NCBI GenBank assembly: GCA_031269485.1
Contig: JAISZC010000227.1
Span: forward strand, 1 to 33,769
From: Deltaproteobacteria bacterium
GTDB taxonomy: Bacteria; Desulfobacterota; Desulfarculia; Adiutricales; Adiutricaceae
Length of the DNA stretch: 33,769 nucleotides
Reading direction: 5' to 3'
A program made the translations under genes and the position numbers. This document shows, piece after piece, positions 9,486-18,830 of the stretch. The notes under the pieces were generated by a model. The model was not told where the DNA came from. It did not search any database and worked only from the letters and a program-made list of their open reading frames with translations. Position 1 is the first letter of the stretch. Every line of letters begins with the position of its first letter.

Positions 9486-11564
9486 TTATTCGTCGGATTC
9501 GTCGAAGTCGTCCTCGTCGTCGAAGCCCTCCTCGTCGTCCGCCTCGTGATCGGGCGGCGCCTCCAGCCAGACGACGGGCGTGGGCGCTTGGCCGTTGACG
9601 GCCAGGTTCATTTTGAGGGCGTTGAGCAGCTGGGGCTGGCTGGTCGCCTCGGTCAGAGCCTTCCAATTCAGAGGCTCGGGCGGGCCGACGGTCAGCGCTA
9701 TGGATTGGGGGTCGCGCAGGAAAGTCTGCGCGGCCGCGACGAGCTGGTCGGCGCCTTCAAAGCTGCTTTCCAAGGCTGGGCCGACGAACAGCTCCAGGCT
9801 GGCGGCCAAGGCCTCCTTGACGAGGTCCTTGTCCATGCCTTGCTCCTGGCCCGCCATGGCGTAGAGCTTGTCGACCAAGGCGCGGTTGACGATCTCCAGC
9901 TGGGCTTGGGCCAGGCCAAAAGAGGCGAATTGAGGGGAGAGGAAGATCGTTTCGGCGTCGCCGAGGGTGATCTGGCTCATTTCCTCGATCAGCGACGGCG
10001 TCAGCCCGGCGAAGACGAACGACAAGTTCAAATCGACGAGCTCGGCTTCGCCCAGCAACGGCGTGGCCCGCCAGGTCAAGGTTTTGGCGGCTTCGTCGTA
10101 GACGGCGTCAAAATTGTAGGCGAGGTTGAAGACGCTTTGCCCGAATTTTTGGCTGAATTCGGCCACTTCCGCGAACCTGGAGCCCGGCTCGGCTTTGGTC
10201 GGCAGCTCGATTTTGAGGCTTTCGAGGGCGAAGGTCTGCTTGGGCGCGAGCTTGCCGGCCTCGAAGGGGCCCTCGAAGGTCGCGGCGGCCATGGCGGCCT
10301 TCAGCTGGCCGTCGATGTCCAGGCTCAAATCCTTGGCGTGGGCGCGTTTCAAGGAATACGGGGCCACCAAAAGGTCGGAGAGGCGGTAGGCGTCGTTGTA
10401 AAAATTTGCAAGCTTAACGGGGTCATCGAGGCTGTCGAGGTCGGAAATCGCGGCGAGGACCGCCAGCTCCTCGAAACGCCGGAAAAGAGCGCTCAAGTCC
10501 AAGCCTTCCATGACAAACTCGCCCAGGCGCAAGTTCACGTCGACGCCTGGTTGAGCGGCTTTCGCCGCCTGGGGCTCGCCGCCTTCGGCGTCTTCGTCGT
10601 CTTCGGCGCTTTCGTCGTCTTCGGCCCCTTCGGCGTCGTCGTCATCTTCTATCAGGGCCTTAAAAATGAAATTTTTTAAACTCGCCTGATCAAATTTGAA
10701 ATTTTCGCCCATGCCTTGCAGGCGCTGTTCGCCGATCTCAAAAGTGACATTGTTTTGGTCTTTGGTGGCTTGAAATTTGAGATCATTATAGGAAAGCTCG
10801 GTGGCCGAGAGGGCCAACAGGGCCTCCAGCGGGTCGTTGAGATCGGTCCAGCTCTCGCCGAAGCGAGGATTGACGGCCTCGGCGTGGCCGAGGGAGAGCG
10901 TCGCCGGCTCGTCGGTCGAGGCGATCTGCAGATCGCGGCTGACGACGCGCGAGAGCCTGACGCTCTTCAAAAAGCCCAGCAGGCCGGGACTGGTCTCCGG
11001 TCCCGAGGCCGCCAAAGTCGGGGCGTCGAGCTCGACGGACTTGAGCTTGATCGTGCCTATGACTTTTTCGCCGCTCGCGTCGGGCGCCTTGATGTCCAGG
11101 CCGTTGAACACGACCCGGCTCGCCAGGCGCGTCTCCGGGGCCGAGCGCCAGTCGGCGCGCGCCAGCAGGGCCTGGAGCTCTTCGGAAGGAAGACCTTGGT
11201 GGATTTCCAGGCTTTCCACGGTCGTGGGCTCCTTGAAGCTCGCGTGGCCCGGCTTGATGGAGACCCCGCGGGCGGTCAGGAGCTTGTCGAAGACCGACAC
11301 GTCGATGTTTTCGACGCTCCAGCCTTCGGCCCCGAAGGCCTGGTCCATGAGCAGCCGAAAGGATTCGGTCCCTTCTTTGGCGGCTTTGCGCGAGATCGCC
11401 AGATAGCTGGCCAGCGCAATGACGACGACCGCCGCGACGGCGACGACGGCGAAGATTTTGGCCTTGCCGGGCTGGCTGCCGGCGGGCTTGAACTTTTGGG
11501 CTTCGGTGGAGCGCATGATGATCTCCGGATCGCCGCGACTGGCGGGCGCGGGCGGGGGTGACAT
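9486..11564 (-). CDS. Paralog B: membrane-anchored hypothetical protein with acidic tracts
   Basis: N-terminal TM IFAVVAVAAVVVIALASYLAI; MDQAFGAEGWSVENIDVSVFDKLLTARGVSIKPG; C-terminal IALTVGPPEPLNWKALTEA...LLNALKMNLAVNGQAPTPVVWLEAPP. Confidence 0.75.
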   Translation of the reverse strand: MSPPPAPASRGDPEIIMRSTEAQKFKPAGSQPGKAKIFAVVAVAAVVVIALASYLAISRKAAKEGTESFRLLMDQAFGAEGWSVENIDVSVFDKLLTARGVSIKPGHASFKEPTTVESLEIHQGLPSEELQALLARADWRSAPETRLASRVVFNGLDIKAPDASGEKVIGTIKLKSVELDAPTLAASGPETSPGLLGFLKSVRLSRVVSRDLQIASTDEPATLSLGHAEAVNPRFGESWTDLNDPLEALLALSATELSYNDLKFQATKDQNNVTFEIGEQRLQGMGENFKFDQASLKNFIFKALIEDDDDAEGAEDDESAEDDEDAEGGEPQAAKAAQPGVDVNLRLGEFVMEGLDLSALFRRFEELAVLAAISDLDSLDDPVKLANFYNDAYRLSDLLVAPYSLKRAHAKDLSLDIDGQLKAAMAAATFEGPFEAGKLAPKQTFALESLKIELPTKAEPGSRFAEVAEFSQKFGQSVFNLAYNFDAVYDEAAKTLTWRATPLLGEAELVDLNLSFVFAGLTPSLIEEMSQITLGDAETIFLSPQFASFGLAQAQLEIVNRALVDKLYAMAGQEQGMDKDLVKEALAASLELFVGPALESSFEGADQLVAAAQTFLRDPQSIALTVGPPEPLNWKALTEATSQPQLLNALKMNLAVNGQAPTPVVWLEAPPDHEADDEEGFDDEDDFDESDE

Positions 11565-11736
11565 TTCGAAAAATGGCTTTCGGTTCTTAAATGGCTTTCA
11601 ATTTTTAAGCCGGCGAGAAGCTGCGAAAAGCTGCGAGCCCGGCCCCCTTGGGGGGCCGTTGGAGGGCCCTTGGCCCGAAACCAAGCCCTCAAGGCGGCGG
11701 CCGTCCGTCGGCGTCCCGGCGACGTTCAAGCAGAGC

Positions 11737-11765
11737 ATAATATCATAATCCGCCGTTTGGACCAA
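11737..11765 (-). promoter_or_regulatory. Putative extended -10 sigma70 promoter upstream of paralog B
   Basis: On the minus strand: TTGGTC-N17-TATTAT with TGA directly before the -10. Confidence 0.5.
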
Positions 11766-11843
11766 GAAGGGCGCGGCTGCGCGGCTTCTTTCGGCGGGGC
11801 GGGCGCCGCCCCGAGGCCCGCGCCCCCTCCGCTTCGGAGGGCC

Positions 11844-13655
11844 TTAGGGCTTGGGGCGCTTGGGGGGCGGCGGGAGCCAGATGGCCGCCGGCGCGCGGCC
11901 GTTGACCGCCAAAGAGGCGTTGAGGCCCACGAGGACGTCGTACCTGACGGCCTGGAAAAGCGAGGTCGCGTCGGCGGCCCCGAGCAGCCCCGGGCCCAGG
12001 GCGGCGGACTCCCTCAGCGCGGACCAGGGAAAGCCCGGCCCGGGCCGCCAGGACAGGCGCAGGTTTTGGGGCCGGGGCAAAAACTCGGCCAGTTCGAGCG
12101 CGACGATTTCGCGGTTGAGGGTCCCCTTGGCCGGGTCGGGCAGGTCCAGCCAAGCCAAAAAGGCCGGCAAGGCCGCGGTCAGCACCTCGCCGGCCGGGCG
12201 GCCGGCCAGCAGGCGCCGTTCCAGGGACCGATACAGGCGCGGGCCCAGCCCGCCAACCTCGAGGCGCGCCTCCCCAGGACCCAAGGAGGCGCTCATAAGG
12301 CCCAGGGGGCCGCCGCCGAGGTCGACCGAGCCGCCGTGCAGGCGGACGACGAGATCCAGGGCGGCTGGCGCCGCCGGTCCCGTCCGGTTGGTCGGGTCCG
12401 GCGGCGCCGGGCTGGCGAGCCGGTCGGCGGCCGGCTCGCTGGGCTCCGTCGGCGTCGTCAAGGCCGGCCCGCCGTCGAGGCGGACCTCCAGCCGGATCTC
12501 GCTCCCCTCCGGCGAGCGCCGGAAGCGGGCCTGGGCGTCGCCCGACGGGCTGGCCCCCAGGCTTTCCAGCAGCGTCAGCCGCAAGGCCTGGCCCGGGTCG
12601 GCGATTTCATCCGGCGGCCAGGTCAGCTCCGGGACCAGCGTCTCGAGGTTGACCGTGAAGCCCGTCAGGAGCCAAAGCCGCTCTTGACTCCGTTCAAGGC
12701 TTTGGCGCCGCGCGGGGTCCGGCCGGGGGCCCGGCGCCGCGGCGGGCGGCTTCTCCGCCGGAGAGGGGGGGAGCGCGGCCTCCAGGGCGGCCGGCAAGTC
12801 GGCCTCGCGGCCGCCTTGGTCCGGCTCGAGGCGGCGGGAGTCGATCACGGCCCGGTTGAGGCTCAGCGCCTCCTCCGCGCCCAAGCTCAGCGAAAAGGCG
12901 GCCAGATCCAGGCTTTCCAGCCCGCCGGCCGCGGCGGCGGCCAAGTTGACCGTCGTGGGCGACTCGAGGGCGGCCAGGATTTTGAGCAAATCCAGGCCCG
13001 TCGCGGCCGCGTCGCCGGCCTGCCAGCGGCGGTCGAGCCCGTCGTCGATCGTCAGGCCGCTGAGCGACGCGCCGGCCAAGACGCCGCGTTCCAGGCCGAA
13101 GAGGGACAAGCCGTCGACCGACAGGCTCGAGCCGTCGTGAAGGACGATCTCCGCGTCGGCGGCCTTGAGGCTGGCCAGCTGCAGGTGGTCGAGCGAGCCG
13201 GTCCGCTGGTTGGCCCAGTCGATTTTGAGGCCTTGCAGCCCCAGCGAGCCGAAGCGGAGCTTGGCCGCGCCGCCCAGGGCCGTTTCTTGGGCGTAATGGC
13301 GCAGAAGCAGATCGCCCTCGGCCAGGACCGAAAAGGCCGCGTCCTCGAAGCCCAGCAGGGCCTTGAGGAGAGCCGTCCGGTCCAGGCCCGTGGCGCGCGC
13401 TTCGGCCAAGGTCACGGCTTGGGACGGATCGTCGCGCAGCGTCAGCCTCAGCGACCGCACCGTCAGGCCGTCGAGCAGCGGGGAGATTTTGGCCGACTCG
13501 GCCGCCACGGACGCGAAGGGCCCGTCGGGGAGCTGGCGATTGAGGAAGCGTTGGAGCAGCCAAGAGGGGCCCAGGGCGCCGGCCGCCAGGGCCAGCGTCG
13601 CGAGGAGGGCGGCCCAGCGCAGTCGGCGGCGGCCTGGTCGGGTGGAGGTGGGCAT
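11844..13655 (-). CDS. Paralog C: membrane-anchored hypothetical protein
   Basis: N-terminal TM (LRWAALLATLALAAGALGPSWLL); C-terminal LRLSWRPGPGFPWSALRESAAL...LNASLAVNGRAPAAIWLPPPP matches paralog B's C-terminus. Confidence 0.75.
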   Translation of the reverse strand: MPTSTRPGRRRLRWAALLATLALAAGALGPSWLLQRFLNRQLPDGPFASVAAESAKISPLLDGLTVRSLRLTLRDDPSQAVTLAEARATGLDRTALLKALLGFEDAAFSVLAEGDLLLRHYAQETALGGAAKLRFGSLGLQGLKIDWANQRTGSLDHLQLASLKAADAEIVLHDGSSLSVDGLSLFGLERGVLAGASLSGLTIDDGLDRRWQAGDAAATGLDLLKILAALESPTTVNLAAAAAGGLESLDLAAFSLSLGAEEALSLNRAVIDSRRLEPDQGGREADLPAALEAALPPSPAEKPPAAAPGPRPDPARRQSLERSQERLWLLTGFTVNLETLVPELTWPPDEIADPGQALRLTLLESLGASPSGDAQARFRRSPEGSEIRLEVRLDGGPALTTPTEPSEPAADRLASPAPPDPTNRTGPAAPAALDLVVRLHGGSVDLGGGPLGLMSASLGPGEARLEVGGLGPRLYRSLERRLLAGRPAGEVLTAALPAFLAWLDLPDPAKGTLNREIVALELAEFLPRPQNLRLSWRPGPGFPWSALRESAALGPGLLGAADATSLFQAVRYDVLVGLNASLAVNGRAPAAIWLPPPPKRPKP

Positions 13656-13721
13656 GAATCGTCCTATGCGGTCAAGGGGCGCCGGCGGTCCGAGGGGCCG
13701 GCGAGGCTCGCGGAAAAGGGG

Positions 13722-13803
13722 CGAGGGGCCCGAGCGGCCCGGCCACAGGCGAGGAACCCGGGCGGCCCGGCCGCAGGCGAGGGCCAGAGCGGCCCGCCAA
13801 AGG
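13722..13803. repeat. Three imperfect tandem repeats of about 28 bp
   Basis: cgaggggcccgagcggcccggccacagg / cgaggaacccgggcggcccggccgcagg / cgagggccagagcggcccgccaaagg, abutting pyrD's 3' end. Confidence 0.7.
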
Positions 13804-13821
13804 CGCCAAGCGACGGCCGGC

Positions 13822-14781
13822 TCAGTCGAGCTGGAGCGAGCCGCGGAGGTCGTCGAAGCCGGTCAAGCCATGGTCGCCCAGCCAGCGGCCGAGGCCCTCG
13901 ATGGCTTTCAGCGGCGAGGTCGGATCGGCCAAAATGGCGGTGCCCATTTGGACGGCCGTGGCGCCCGCCAAGATGAACTCCAGCACGTCCTCGGCCGTGA
14001 AGGCCCCGCCCAGGCCGACCACCGGGACGGAGACGGCCCGGGCGCAAAGCAGCGTCTGCCTCAAGGCCAAGGGCTTGAGCGGGGGGCCGGACAAGCCCCC
14101 GAAGCCGCGGCCCAGCTTGGGACGGCGGGTTTCCAGGTCCACGGCCAGGCCTGGCAGGGTGTTGACGAGCGAGATGGCCGTGGCCCCGGCGGCCTCGACC
14201 CGGCGGGCCAGCAGGGGCAGGTCGGCGACCAGCGGCGGGAGCTTGACCATCAGCGGCTTGCCTTCCGCGGCGGCGACCGCGGCGGCCGTCAGGCGGGCGG
14301 CGGCGTCCGGGTCGGCGCCGAAGCTCAGGCCGCCGGGGGAGGCCAGGTTGGGGCAGCTGACGTTGAGCTCCAGAAAATCGACTTCGGATTGGGCCAGCAG
14401 GCGCGTCGCGCCCACGTATTCCTCCACGGCGCGGCCCACGACGTTGGCGCCGACCGTGGCGCCGGCGGCCTTCAAAGGCGGCAGGGCCTGTCGGACAAAG
14501 GCCTCGACGCCGATGTTCTCCAAGCCGATGGAGTTCAAAAGGCCGCCGGCCGTCTCGATGATCCGCGGCAGGGGATTGCCGGGCCAAGGCGTCAGGCTCA
14601 GGCCCTTGACCACCACCGCCCCCAAGCGCGCCGGCGGGCACAAGTCGGCCAGCTCGAGGCCGTAGCCGAAGGTCCCCGAGGCGGCGACGACGGGGTTTTT
14701 GAGCCTCAGCGGGCCCAGGCTCACGGCGAGATCGGCCGGGCCGACGGCGGGCGGCGCCGGGCGAGGGGCTTGGTCGTTCAT
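13822..14781 (-). CDS. pyrD: Dihydroorotate dehydrogenase B, catalytic subunit
   Basis: LKNPVVAASGTFGYG, VVVKGLSLTPWPGNPLPRIIET, NSIGLENIG, FLELNVSCPN, VVGLGGAFTAEDVLEFILAGATAVQMGTAI. Confidence 0.95.
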   Translation of the reverse strand: MNDQAPRPAPPAVGPADLAVSLGPLRLKNPVVAASGTFGYGLELADLCPPARLGAVVVKGLSLTPWPGNPLPRIIETAGGLLNSIGLENIGVEAFVRQALPPLKAAGATVGANVVGRAVEEYVGATRLLAQSEVDFLELNVSCPNLASPGGLSFGADPDAAARLTAAAVAAAEGKPLMVKLPPLVADLPLLARRVEAAGATAISLVNTLPGLAVDLETRRPKLGRGFGGLSGPPLKPLALRQTLLCARAVSVPVVGLGGAFTAEDVLEFILAGATAVQMGTAILADPTSPLKAIEGLGRWLGDHGLTGFDDLRGSLQLD

Positions 14782-15605
14782 CGGCCGGCCTCCCAGTCGA
14801 TCGTCAGGCCGTCGAGCGCCGGACCTTCACGGCAGACCCTGACGCGGCCGCCGCCGGTCAGCGGCAGACTGCACGACAGGCATACGCCCAGCCCGCAGGC
14901 CATGAAGGCCTCGGCCCCCACCAGCAAAGGCGTCTGGCGGCGCCGGGCCAAGACGGCCAAGGCCCGCAGGAAGCCCGGCGGGCCGCAGCCGAAGATCGGC
15001 CGCGGGTCGTGGCTGAGGGCCTCGTCGAGCCGGTCGACGATCAGGCCGCGCCGGCCGTAGCCGCGGCCGTCCTCGACGGCCGCCTCGACCTCGCCGGCCC
15101 AGGATTGCAGCCAGGCGAGGTCGACTTGGGCCTCGGCGGTCCGTTCGCCGTAGAAAAGACGGGCGCCGGCGCCCAGCCGCTCCATAATCGAGGCCATGGG
15201 GGCCAAGCCGGCGCCGCCGGCCGCCAGATGCAGCCGGCCGGCGGCGAGTTCGGCCGTGCCCTCCAGGCCTCGGCCCAAGGGGCCGGTCAGCCGAACGGCC
15301 TGTCCGGGGCGGGCCGCGGTCAGCGCGGCGGTGGCCGGGCCGAGCCGGCGGATGAGGAACTCGACTTGGCCGGGGGCGCTGCGGTGGATGGAAAAAGGCC
15401 GATCCAGCAGCGGGACGGCGGGGGGCGGGGCCCAGGCCCTGAGCTTGGCGAAGCGGCCCAGGGCCGGCCAGGCCGGCTGCGGGGCGGGGCCGGGCAGCGA
15501 CAGGCGCAGCAGAAAGGTTCGGCCGCCGACGTCGCGGACGGACTCGAGCCGGGCCTCGACGAGGGCCGGGGCGTCGGGCCTGGCCGAAACGGCTTGGGCG
15601 GTCAA
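14778..15605 (-). CDS. pyrK: Dihydroorotate dehydrogenase electron transfer subunit
   Basis: LLDRPFSIHR FAD segment, CGPPGFLRAL, C-terminal 2Fe-2S CGLGVCLSCSLPLTGGGRVRVCREGP; overlaps pyrD by 4 nt. Start set at the TTG overlapping the preceding stop; the ORF track extends to 15842. Confidence 0.88.
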   Translation of the reverse strand: MTAQAVSARPDAPALVEARLESVRDVGGRTFLLRLSLPGPAPQPAWPALGRFAKLRAWAPPPAVPLLDRPFSIHRSAPGQVEFLIRRLGPATAALTAARPGQAVRLTGPLGRGLEGTAELAAGRLHLAAGGAGLAPMASIMERLGAGARLFYGERTAEAQVDLAWLQSWAGEVEAAVEDGRGYGRRGLIVDRLDEALSHDPRPIFGCGPPGFLRALAVLARRRQTPLLVGAEAFMACGLGVCLSCSLPLTGGGRVRVCREGPALDGLTIDWEAGR

Positions 15606-16354
15606 GCCGGCGCTCCGGCCAGCAGCGCGAAGCGTTGGACGTCGCCTCGGCGGTGGCTGAAAAAGTCCGGCGAGCAGCGGGTGCAGACGCCGGAGAGCTG
15701 GATGTTTTGGGGCCGCAAGCCCGCCGCGGTCAGCTGGCTGAGGCTGAGGGCCTGGAAGTCGAAGCGGTCGTCGCCGAAAGGCCGAAATTGGCCGAATTCC
15801 GGAGGAAAATCTTGCGCCCAGTCGCGGTACTGGGCGCAGCACGGCCCCAGCGAGGGGCTGACGGCGGCCAGCAAATCGGCGGGGTTGAGGCCCAGCTCGT
15901 CGCGGAGCGCGGCCACCGTCCGGCCCAGGACGTTTTTGACCGAGCCGCGCCAGCCGCTGTGGACCAGGGCCGTGGTCAGGCTGGCGGGCTCGAAGAGAAG
16001 GATCCCCTGGCAGTCGGCCAGCCTGACGGCCAAGGTCTGGCCCGGCCGGCCGATGATGGCGTCGTAGCCTCCGCGAACCTGCTCGGGGCCGTCGGGCCGG
16101 TAAATTTCGCCTGCGGCCAGCGTCAGAACGCGATCGCCGTGGACTTGGCCCACCATCGACGAAGGCGGGAGCCCCAGGCAGCGCTCGGCCGCCCGAAAGT
16201 TGGCCATGACGGTCCGGTCGTCCTGGCCGGCGCCGAAGGAGAAGCTGGCCGGGCGGCCGTCGGGCCCCCGGGCGAACAGGCCGTGCCTGAGGCGGGGGTG
16301 GTCCGCGAACAACTCGAAGGCGTGGCGTTCCAATCCGTCAGTGAGCTTCAGCAA
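15602..16354 (-). CDS. pgeF: YfiH/PgeF family (polyphenol oxidase/laccase-domain, DUF152) protein; start approximate
   Basis: MVGQVHGDRV, AVRLADCQGILLFEP, LVHSGWRGSVKNVLGRTVAAL, GPCCAQYRD; homology begins near RLLKLTDGLERHAFELF. Confidence 0.85.
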   Translation of the reverse strand: MLKLTDGLERHAFELFADHPRLRHGLFARGPDGRPASFSFGAGQDDRTVMANFRAAERCLGLPPSSMVGQVHGDRVLTLAAGEIYRPDGPEQVRGGYDAIIGRPGQTLAVRLADCQGILLFEPASLTTALVHSGWRGSVKNVLGRTVAALRDELGLNPADLLAAVSPSLGPCCAQYRDWAQDFPPEFGQFRPFGDDRFDFQALSLSQLTAAGLRPQNIQLSGVCTRCSPDFFSHRRGDVQRFALLAGAPA

Positions 16355-16422
16355 GCGGCGCGTCCTTCCGTCGAGGGTGTGCGTTTCGGAGCTTGGCCGC
16401 CCGTACGTCAGCCGGCGGCCCG

Positions 16423-17331
16423 TCAGACGGCCTGGGCGTGGAGGGCCTTGATCCGGTCGGCCGAGGCCCGCAAAAGGCTCAATTCCTCGTCTTCGAGCCC
16501 GATTTCGACGATGGACGCCCGGCCGCCGGCTTCGACCTCGACGGGCAGGCCCGCCGCGACGTCGGTCAGGCCGTATTCGCCGCGGCAGACCATCGAGGCC
16601 ATCGAGGCGCCGCGGCCGGCCGACAGGGCCGTCAGCATCCGGCGCAGCGAGACCGCCGAGGTCCAGGTGGTGGTGCGTCCGGAGTTTTGGGCTTGCCAAT
16701 GGGGATACCAGTCGGCCAGAATCTTGGCGACGGCGGCTTTGGCGGCCTCGTCGAGCCGGTGGGGGCGGCCGTCGAGCTTGACCGAGGACCAGACGAGCAC
16801 TTGGCTTTCGCCGTGCTCGCCCAAAACCAGCCCGTCGAGGCGGCGGGCGTCGACTTGGAGGACGCGCGACAGGGCCCAGCGGAAGCGCAGCGAGTCGTTG
16901 AGGCAAAAGCCCAAGATTCGGCCGCGGTCCCAGCCCAGCCGGCCGTGGAGGATCATGACGAAGACGTCGACCGGCGCGGTGCAGGAAATGAGCGTCGCCT
17001 GGGGGCACAGCTGGGCCGCCCGGTCGGCGGTCTCGCGCACGAGTCCGAGGTTGGCGCCCAGGTAGTCGCTGCGGGAATTAACCTGCCGCCCGGTGGCGGC
17101 CGCGGCCAGCACCAGCGCGTCGCAGTCGGCCAAAACTTCCCAGTCGCCGCCGACGACCTGGGTGGAGCATTCCTGGCAGAAGCTTTCCCGCAAATCGATG
17201 ATTTGGGTTTCCAGCCGGCCCCGATTGACGTCGACCAAAGCCACGGTTTCGAAGAGGTCGGTCAAGCCCGCATGGAAGGCCAGGGTCGAGCCCAGTCCGC
17301 CGGCGCCTCCGACGACGCCCAATTTCCTCAT
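16423..17331 (-). CDS. Lactate/malate dehydrogenase family protein
   Basis: MRKLGVVGGAGGLGSTLAFHAGL nucleotide-binding start and catalytic VLGEHGESQV; internal ATG of a longer ORF chosen as start. Confidence 0.85.
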   Translation of the reverse strand: MRKLGVVGGAGGLGSTLAFHAGLTDLFETVALVDVNRGRLETQIIDLRESFCQECSTQVVGGDWEVLADCDALVLAAAATGRQVNSRSDYLGANLGLVRETADRAAQLCPQATLISCTAPVDVFVMILHGRLGWDRGRILGFCLNDSLRFRWALSRVLQVDARRLDGLVLGEHGESQVLVWSSVKLDGRPHRLDEAAKAAVAKILADWYPHWQAQNSGRTTTWTSAVSLRRMLTALSAGRGASMASMVCRGEYGLTDVAAGLPVEVEAGGRASIVEIGLEDEELSLLRASADRIKALHAQAV

Positions 17332-17606
17332 GCCGAAAAAACCTCCTGCGGTCGAGCCGCCGAAAAATGGACCGGCCGGCGCTTGGCCGGAGCGCGAAAT
17401 GCGAATTACGTCTGATCGCCGGCCCGCTTTCCGCCGGCCCAGCCAGTTGGCTCCAGCCCGCCCAGCCGGCCTCCAGCCAGTTGGCCCCAGCCGGCCCGTC
17501 GGGCCCGCCCCGGGCCGCGGCGGGCGGCCGACGTGCGCGCCGAGCCAAAAAAATCCAACAAAGTCGCCCGCCAAAGCCGCCCCAAAAGCCGTCTTTGGCG
17601 GGCGGC

Positions 17607-18764
17607 TCAGGCTTGGGAGCGACGTTCCAGGGTTTGGACGATCATTTCTTTGGTCAAGCGGTCGGGGGCCCAGCTCGGCAGAAAGACCGGGCCGTCGTCG
17701 TTTTCCGCCACGGCCACCCTGGTCAGCAGACCGGCGTTTTGCAGGCAATTGATGGCGCGGCCCAAATGAGGCAACGGCTTATTGAGGTTTTTGGCCAAAG
17801 ACAGAATGCTGGAGGGTTTGGGCGAATTGGCGTCGTCGTATGAGGCGATGATGTCCGTCATGACGTCGAGGGACAATATTTTGAGCTCTTCCCAAGTTAT
17901 AGGGGCTAGAATGGCGTTGAGCTTCAAACCTGTCAAAAAGTAATCAGCCAAACGACGGGTAATTTCTCCGCCGAAGATGACGATGAGCCAGCTAATGTAT
18001 AGCCAGACCATAAAAAGGGGCACCATCGCGAAGCTGCCGTAGATAGCATTGTAGCTAGTGATGGATATAATAATTTTAAGGTAGAATTTTTGAAAAATTT
18101 GAAAGATCAGGCCAGTGACGAAACCGCCGATGAGCCTTTCGCGCCAGCGGATGATGCCACGGCTGAAGTAGCTGTAGGTCCAGGCCAAGATCATCCACCA
18201 GATTAACACCGGAAAGACGATCATGACGGCCGAGGACACGGGCTGGAATTGAAGGTTGAAGGAGCTGGGCAGCGGCAGCAGAGACGCGTCGAGGCTGGCC
18301 AGAAAGATGTTGACGGTGCCGGCGGCCAGCAGGAAAAAGGGGATGACCATCATGATGGTTAGATAGTCGGTGGCCCGATGAATGGCGGTGCGGTTGCTGA
18401 GGTAGCCGAATATGCGGCTGAAGTTGACCTCCAATTGCCATAAAAGTCCATGAACCGACCAAAAAATGAAGGCCAGGGCCGAAAAGACCAATAAACTTCC
18501 GGAAAAGTTGCGAATGAGATTTTCGGCAAATTCGGTCATGGTGGCCAACATGGCGTCCTGAGCGCCAAAATTTTCCCAGATGGCGCGGTGCATGGCCTCT
18601 TCGAGGCCCAAGCTTCTGGCCAGGGCGAAGCAAATGGCCAAAATGGGCACCACCGACAGGGCCGTGTAATATGACAGGGCGGCGGCCAACAAAGGCCAAT
18701 TGGTCAGCCCGGATTGGTCGATCCGTCGGTAGAGGTCCAGAAGTTTGTCCAAAAGCTTGCTCAA
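17607..18764 (-). CDS. YihY/BrkB family integral membrane protein with C-terminal winged-helix-like domain
   Basis: LLAAALSYYTALSVVPILAICFALA; GSFAMVPLFMVWLYISWLIVIFGGEITRRLA; C-terminal SLAKNLNKPLPHLGRAINCLQNAGLLTRV. Confidence 0.9.
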   Translation of the reverse strand: MSKLLDKLLDLYRRIDQSGLTNWPLLAAALSYYTALSVVPILAICFALARSLGLEEAMHRAIWENFGAQDAMLATMTEFAENLIRNFSGSLLVFSALAFIFWSVHGLLWQLEVNFSRIFGYLSNRTAIHRATDYLTIMMVIPFFLLAAGTVNIFLASLDASLLPLPSSFNLQFQPVSSAVMIVFPVLIWWMILAWTYSYFSRGIIRWRERLIGGFVTGLIFQIFQKFYLKIIISITSYNAIYGSFAMVPLFMVWLYISWLIVIFGGEITRRLADYFLTGLKLNAILAPITWEELKILSLDVMTDIIASYDDANSPKPSSILSLAKNLNKPLPHLGRAINCLQNAGLLTRVAVAENDDGPVFLPSWAPDRLTKEMIVQTLERRSQA

Positions 18765-18830
18765 GGGTTGTTCTTTCCTGGGCGGTTTTGCGTCCTGCGG
18801 CGAGCCAGGCGGCGAGCGAAAAAAAGGCGC

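Noticed and set aside
15606-15842. N-terminal extension of the pyrK ORF
   Set aside because: Overlaps the C-terminus of the YfiH gene; pyrK homology begins after about 15605.
16355-17008. N-terminal extension of the YfiH ORF
   Set aside because: Overlaps the dehydrogenase coding region and is low-complexity Arg/Pro-rich.
17332-17748. N-terminal extension of the dehydrogenase ORF
   Set aside because: Dinucleotide-binding start MRKLGVVGG is at the internal ATG; extension is repeat-derived.
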